Positions 13,851 through 18,317 of a DNA stretch of 18,317 nt are shown one piece after another (the first letter of the stretch is position 1; every line of letters begins with the position of its first letter). A model generated the notes under the pieces. That model did not search any database, had not been told where the DNA came from, and saw nothing but the letters and a program-made list of their open reading frames with translations. A program made the translations under genes and the position numbers. Source of the DNA: Pelomonas sp036404855 (GTDB lineage: Bacteria; Pseudomonadota; Gammaproteobacteria; Burkholderiales; Burkholderiaceae_C); NCBI RefSeq assembly GCF_036404855.1, contig NZ_DASWYS010000385.1, forward strand, positions 1-18,317, read 5' to 3'.

Positions 13851-15296
13851 ATGGCGAACGAAAAAGCCCTGGCCACCGGGGCGGTATACGAGGACGGACC
13901 GGTACGCGCGTTTGCGCTGGCCTCCGTGCTTTGGGGGGTGGTCGGCATGGCCGTGGGCGTATTCATCGCCGCACAGCTGGCCTGGCCGGAACTGAATCTC
14001 GGCATTCCCTGGCTGAGCTACGGACGCCTGCGTCCGCTGCACACCAACGCCGTCATCTTCGCCTTCGGCGGTTGCGCGCTTTTCGCGACCAGCTACCACG
14101 TGGTGCAGCGTACTGGCCAGACCGCGCTCTTCCTGCCCAAGCTGGCCTGGTTCACGTTCTGGGGCTGGCAACTGGTCATCGTTCTGGCCGCGCTGTCGCT
14201 GCCCATGGGATACACCTCCGGCAAGGAATATGCCGAGCTCGAGTGGCCCATCGACATCCTGATCGCAGTGGTCTGGGTGGCGTACGCGGTGGTCTTCTTC
14301 GGCACCGTGGGCATCCGCAAGATCCGCCACATCTACGTGGCGAACTGGTTCTTCGGCGCCTACATCATCGCTGTGGCTCTGCTGCACATCGTCAATAGCG
14401 CCGAGATCCCGGTCAGCCTCACCAAGAGCTACTCCGCCTATGCCGGCGTGCAGGACGCCATGGTGCAGTGGTGGTACGGCCATAACGCGGTGGGCTTCTT
14501 CCTGACCGCCGGCTTCCTCGGGATGATGTACTACTACATCCCCAAGCAGGCCGAACGTCCTGTCTACAGCTACCGCCTGTCCATCGTCCACTTCTGGGCG
14601 CTGATCTTCACCTACATGTGGGCGGGTCCCCACCACCTGCACTACACGGCGCTGCCGGACTGGGCGCAGAGCGTCGGCATGATCTTCAGTCTGGTGCTGC
14701 TGGCGCCGAGCTGGGGCGGCATGATCAACGGCGTGATGACGCTGTCGGGCGCCTGGCACAAGCTGCGTGACGACCCCATCCTGAAGTTCCTCATCGTCGC
14801 CCTGTCGTTCTACGGCATGTCGACCTTCGAGGGCCCGATGATGTCGATCAAGACGGTCAACGCGCTGTCGCACTACACCGACTGGACGGTGGGCCACGTG
14901 CACAGTGGCGCGCTGGGCTGGGTGGGGCTGATCTCCATGGGGTCGCTCTACCACCTGATCCCGCGCATGTACGGCCGAACGGAGATGTATTCCAAGCGGG
15001 CCATCGAGCTGCACTTCTGGATTGCGACGCTGGGCATCGTGCTCTACATCGCCGCGATGTGGATCGCTGGCGTCATGCAGGGCCTGATGTGGCGCGCGGT
15101 CAACCCCGACGGCACGCTGGTCTACACCTTCGTCGAGAGCGTCAAGGCCACCTGGCCCTTCTACGTGATCCGTCTGGGTGGCGGTCTGCTCTACCTCGCC
15201 GGCATGGGCGTCATGAGCTGGAACGTCATCAAGACCGTGCAGGCCGGCAAACCGCAACCCGTGCGCATCCCGGCCCCGGCGCTGGCCCACGCCTGA
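13851..15296 (+). CDS. ccoN: cbb3-type cytochrome c oxidase subunit I
   Basis: A 481-residue catalytic subunit of the high-affinity cbb3 oxidase with about 12 membrane helices. It reduces oxygen to water at the heme b3-CuB centre. Start ATG 13851 has AAGGAG upstream; open frame before it is a continuation with no family resemblance. Histidine ligands visible: His64 (RPLHTNAVIFAFGG) for the low-spin heme, WWYGHNAVGFFLT and WAGPHHLHYT for CuB, and WTVGHVHSGALGW for the hemes. SYHVVQRT and MYYYIPKQAERPVYSY are also family typical. Length agrees with CcoN (about 475-490). It is followed 10 bases later by ccoO. Confidence 0.98.
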   Translation: MANEKALATGAVYEDGPVRAFALASVLWGVVGMAVGVFIAAQLAWPELNLGIPWLSYGRLRPLHTNAVIFAFGGCALFATSYHVVQRTGQTALFLPKLAWFTFWGWQLVIVLAALSLPMGYTSGKEYAELEWPIDILIAVVWVAYAVVFFGTVGIRKIRHIYVANWFFGAYIIAVALLHIVNSAEIPVSLTKSYSAYAGVQDAMVQWWYGHNAVGFFLTAGFLGMMYYYIPKQAERPVYSYRLSIVHFWALIFTYMWAGPHHLHYTALPDWAQSVGMIFSLVLLAPSWGGMINGVMTLSGAWHKLRDDPILKFLIVALSFYGMSTFEGPMMSIKTVNALSHYTDWTVGHVHSGALGWVGLISMGSLYHLIPRMYGRTEMYSKRAIELHFWIATLGIVLYIAAMWIAGVMQGLMWRAVNPDGTLVYTFVESVKATWPFYVIRLGGGLLYLAGMGVMSWNVIKTVQAGKPQPVRIPAPALAHA

Positions 15297-15306
15297 AGGA
15301 GATTTC

Positions 15307-15930
15307 ATGAGCAATAACACCCAAGCCGTCTCCGGCCACCAGCGCATCGAGACCAGCAATCTGCTGATGATCGTGCTGGTGCTGCTGACCGTGCTGGTCG
15401 GCGGCGTCGTCGAGATCGTGCCGCTGTTCTTCCAGCGCTCCACCACGCAGGCTGCGCCGGGCCTCAAGCCCTACACGCCACTGCAGCTCGCCGGGCGCGA
15501 CATCTATCTGCGCGAAGGCTGCTACAACTGCCACTCGCAGATGATCCGCCCGCTCGCCGCCGAGACGCTGCGTTACGGCAAGTACTCCACTGCGGGTGAG
15601 TTCGTCTACGACCATCCCTTCCAGTGGGGCAGCAAGCGCACCGGTCCCGACCTGCACCGCGTGGGCGGCAAGTACAGCGACGACTGGCACCGCATCCACC
15701 TGATCAACCCGCGGGATCTCGTCCCCGAGTCCAACATGCCGGCCTACCCGTGGCTGGAGAAGTCACCGGTGGACGCGGCTGGCATGCCGGCCCGCCTGGC
15801 GGCGATGCGCATGCTGGGCGTGCCCTACACCGAGGACGAGGTGAAGGCCTCGGCCCAGGAGGTGACGGGCAAGACCGAGCTCGACGCGCTGGTGGCCTAT
15901 CTGCAGGTGCTCGGCACCGCGAACAAGTAA
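15307..15930 (+). CDS. ccoO: cbb3-type cytochrome c oxidase subunit II
   Basis: A 207-residue membrane-anchored mono-heme cytochrome c that passes electrons to CcoN. One N-terminal transmembrane helix (about 19-41, LLMIVLVLLTVLVGGVVEI) is followed by the heme site CYNCH (72-76) within YLREGCYNCHSQMIRP. A Met ligand is likely in ESNMPAYPWL. Other family segments are GEFVYDHPFQWGSKRTGPDL and VGGKYSDDWH. Start ATG 15307 has AAGGAG (15297-15301 region) right after the ccoN stop. The heme domain faces the periplasm. Confidence 0.98.
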   Translation: MSNNTQAVSGHQRIETSNLLMIVLVLLTVLVGGVVEIVPLFFQRSTTQAAPGLKPYTPLQLAGRDIYLREGCYNCHSQMIRPLAAETLRYGKYSTAGEFVYDHPFQWGSKRTGPDLHRVGGKYSDDWHRIHLINPRDLVPESNMPAYPWLEKSPVDAAGMPARLAAMRMLGVPYTEDEVKASAQEVTGKTELDALVAYLQVLGTANK

Positions 15931-15942
15931 GGAGCCCGCACC

Positions 15943-16074
15943 ATGGGCATCAACGAACTCCGTGTGGCCGTGACCCTGGTGTCGCTGGCCGTCTTCGTGG
16001 GCATCATCGCCTGGGCCTGGCGCGGCCGCTTCGACGATGCCGCCCGTCTGCCCTTTGAAGGGGGTGAGCAATGA
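15943..16074 (+). CDS. ccoQ: cbb3-type cytochrome oxidase subunit CcoQ
   Basis: A 43-residue membrane peptide: MGINELRVAVTLVSLAVF, one hydrophobic helix (about 8-26), a WAWRGR border and an acidic tail with RFDDAARLPF. This is the usual form of CcoQ, which stabilises the oxidase. ATG 15943 has GGAG (15931-15934) 8 bases upstream. Its TGA overlaps the ccoP ATG in an ATGA junction, so the two are coupled. The gene is short enough to be missed by simple length filters, but position, length and composition fit. Confidence 0.92.
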   Translation: MGINELRVAVTLVSLAVFVGIIAWAWRGRFDDAARLPFEGGEQ

Positions 16075-16988
16075 GCGACTTCTTCAGCAGCGGCTGGTCA
16101 CTCTTCATCGCCATCGCCACCATCGGCGGCCTGGTCTTCTGTGGCGTGCTGCTCATCATTGCGAGCCGCCGCCAGGTCATGGCGGCCGACAACACGACGG
16201 GCCACGTCTGGGACGAGGACCTGCGCGAACTGAACAACCCGTTGCCAGCCTGGTGGATGGGCTTGTTCGTGCTGACCGTGATCTTCTCCGGCATCTACCT
16301 GGCGCTCTATCCGGGCCTGGGCAGTCAGACCGGCAAGCTGGGCTGGACCAGCCTCGGTGAGCACGCAGCCGACACCGCCAAGGCGCGGGCTGCGATGGCG
16401 CCGGTCTACGCCGCCTTCACCGACCTGTCGCCCGAGCAACTCGCCAAGGACCCCAAGGCCCACGCCATCGGCGAGCGCCTGTTCGCCAACAACTGCGCGC
16501 AGTGCCACGGCGCCGACGCCAAGGGCTCCAAGGGCTTCCCCAACCTGACGGACAGTGACTGGCTGTGGGGCGGTACGCCCGAGGCCATCACCGAGACCAT
16601 CACCAAGGGTCGCGAGGGCAACATGCCCCCCATGGCCGCGGCGGTCGGCAGCAGCGACGACGTGCGCAACGTCGCCCACTACGTGCTGTCGCTGTCCGGC
16701 AGCCCGCACAACGCGTTGTATGCCCAGCTCGGCAAGCCCAAGTTCGTCGTCTGCGCGGCCTGCCACGGCCCCGGCGGCCAGGGCAACCCGGCCTTGGGTG
16801 CGCCCAATCTCAGCGACAAGATCTGGCTGCACGGCTGGGGTGAGGCCGCCGTCATGGCCATGGTCAACAACGGCAAGCACAATGTGATGCCGGCCCACGG
16901 CGAGCGCCTGACACCCGAGCAGATCCGCGTGCTGGCGTCCTACGTCTGGGGTCTGTCACAGTCGCAGAGTGTTGCCGCAGCTCCCTGA
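16071..16988 (+). CDS. ccoP: cbb3-type cytochrome c oxidase subunit III
   Basis: A 305-residue diheme cytochrome c that receives electrons from soluble or membrane cytochrome c and passes them to CcoO. Two hydrophobic helices are seen (about 9-32 and 60-82, the second in PLPAWWMGLFVLTVIFSGIY). Then come two cytochrome c domains with CAQCH (142-146) and CAACH (228-232). Met ligands are likely in GNMPPMAA and HNVMPAHGERL. The two-helix form is the commoner CcoP type. Start ATG 16071 overlaps the ccoQ stop. The heme domains are periplasmic. Confidence 0.98.
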   Translation: MSDFFSSGWSLFIAIATIGGLVFCGVLLIIASRRQVMAADNTTGHVWDEDLRELNNPLPAWWMGLFVLTVIFSGIYLALYPGLGSQTGKLGWTSLGEHAADTAKARAAMAPVYAAFTDLSPEQLAKDPKAHAIGERLFANNCAQCHGADAKGSKGFPNLTDSDWLWGGTPEAITETITKGREGNMPPMAAAVGSSDDVRNVAHYVLSLSGSPHNALYAQLGKPKFVVCAACHGPGGQGNPALGAPNLSDKIWLHGWGEAAVMAMVNNGKHNVMPAHGERLTPEQIRVLASYVWGLSQSQSVAAAP

Positions 16989-16996
16989 TTTTCCCG

Positions 16997-18317
<1,321 letters not shown>

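Noticed and set aside
13704..15467. A 587-codon open frame on the minus strand opposite ccoS-ccoN-ccoO
   Set aside because: It is a shadow frame caused by high GC at third codon positions; the plus strand carries unmistakable cbb3 oxidase genes with heme and copper ligands.

Overview
The window looks like an ordinary chromosomal segment of a high-GC betaproteobacterium, most likely Burkholderiales (Rubrivivax/Leptothrix/Roseateles-like). The basis is gene content and neighbourhood: an ExbB-ExbD-LpxK-Trm112-KdsB-Adk cluster, an intracellular PHB depolymerase of the Cupriavidus PhaZ type, and a cbb3 oxidase locus ordered ccoI-S-N-O-Q-P-G. This taxonomic call is inference from protein families, not a database result. 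I see no insertion sequence, prophage, CRISPR array, tRNA or rRNA.

Layout. (1) 1-1524, + strand: the 3' end of an exbD gene, an intrinsic terminator, and a secreted TPR-like protein. The TPR gene and the facing SDR gene share a bidirectional terminator (about 1551-1583). (2) 1599-6242, - strand: an SDR dehydrogenase with its own operator-like palindrome, then adk behind a strong terminator, then a tightly packed exbB-exbD-lpxK-Trm112-kdsB operon for envelope biogenesis (proton channel, lipid A 4'-kinase, KDO activation), with stop/start overlaps at lpxK/Trm112 and Trm112/kdsB. (3) 6243-6563: a noncoding divergent region with a candidate promoter, an attenuator-like hairpin in the exbB leader and short repeats. 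(4) 6564-8557, + strand: xseA (exonuclease VII large subunit) and sodB (iron superoxide dismutase). (5) 8558-11305: a structured noncoding gap, phaZ (-), a GST-family gene (+) with an unusual basic Ala/Lys/Pro tail, and a cupin (-). phaZ and the GST gene diverge around a 12-bp perfect inverted repeat. The GST and cupin genes converge with abutting stop codons. (6) 11445-18317, + strand: a complete cbb3-type high-affinity cytochrome oxidase unit. It holds the copper P-type ATPase CcoI, the assembly factor CcoS, the structural subunits CcoN, CcoO, CcoQ and CcoP, and most of CcoG.

How it works together: the cco block encodes a microaerobic terminal oxidase and the copper delivery and assembly factors it needs. 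A well-placed FNR/Anr-type box (13782-13795) with a -10 element at the class II spacing lies inside the end of ccoS and should drive ccoNOQPG under low oxygen. A weaker FNR-like site lies at the front of ccoI. PhaZ and SodB fit a bacterium that stores PHB and copes with shifts in oxygen.

I did not find a convincing undescribed biological system. The points worth a second look are regulatory: embedded operators, attenuator-like hairpins and inverted repeats, plus the GST tail.
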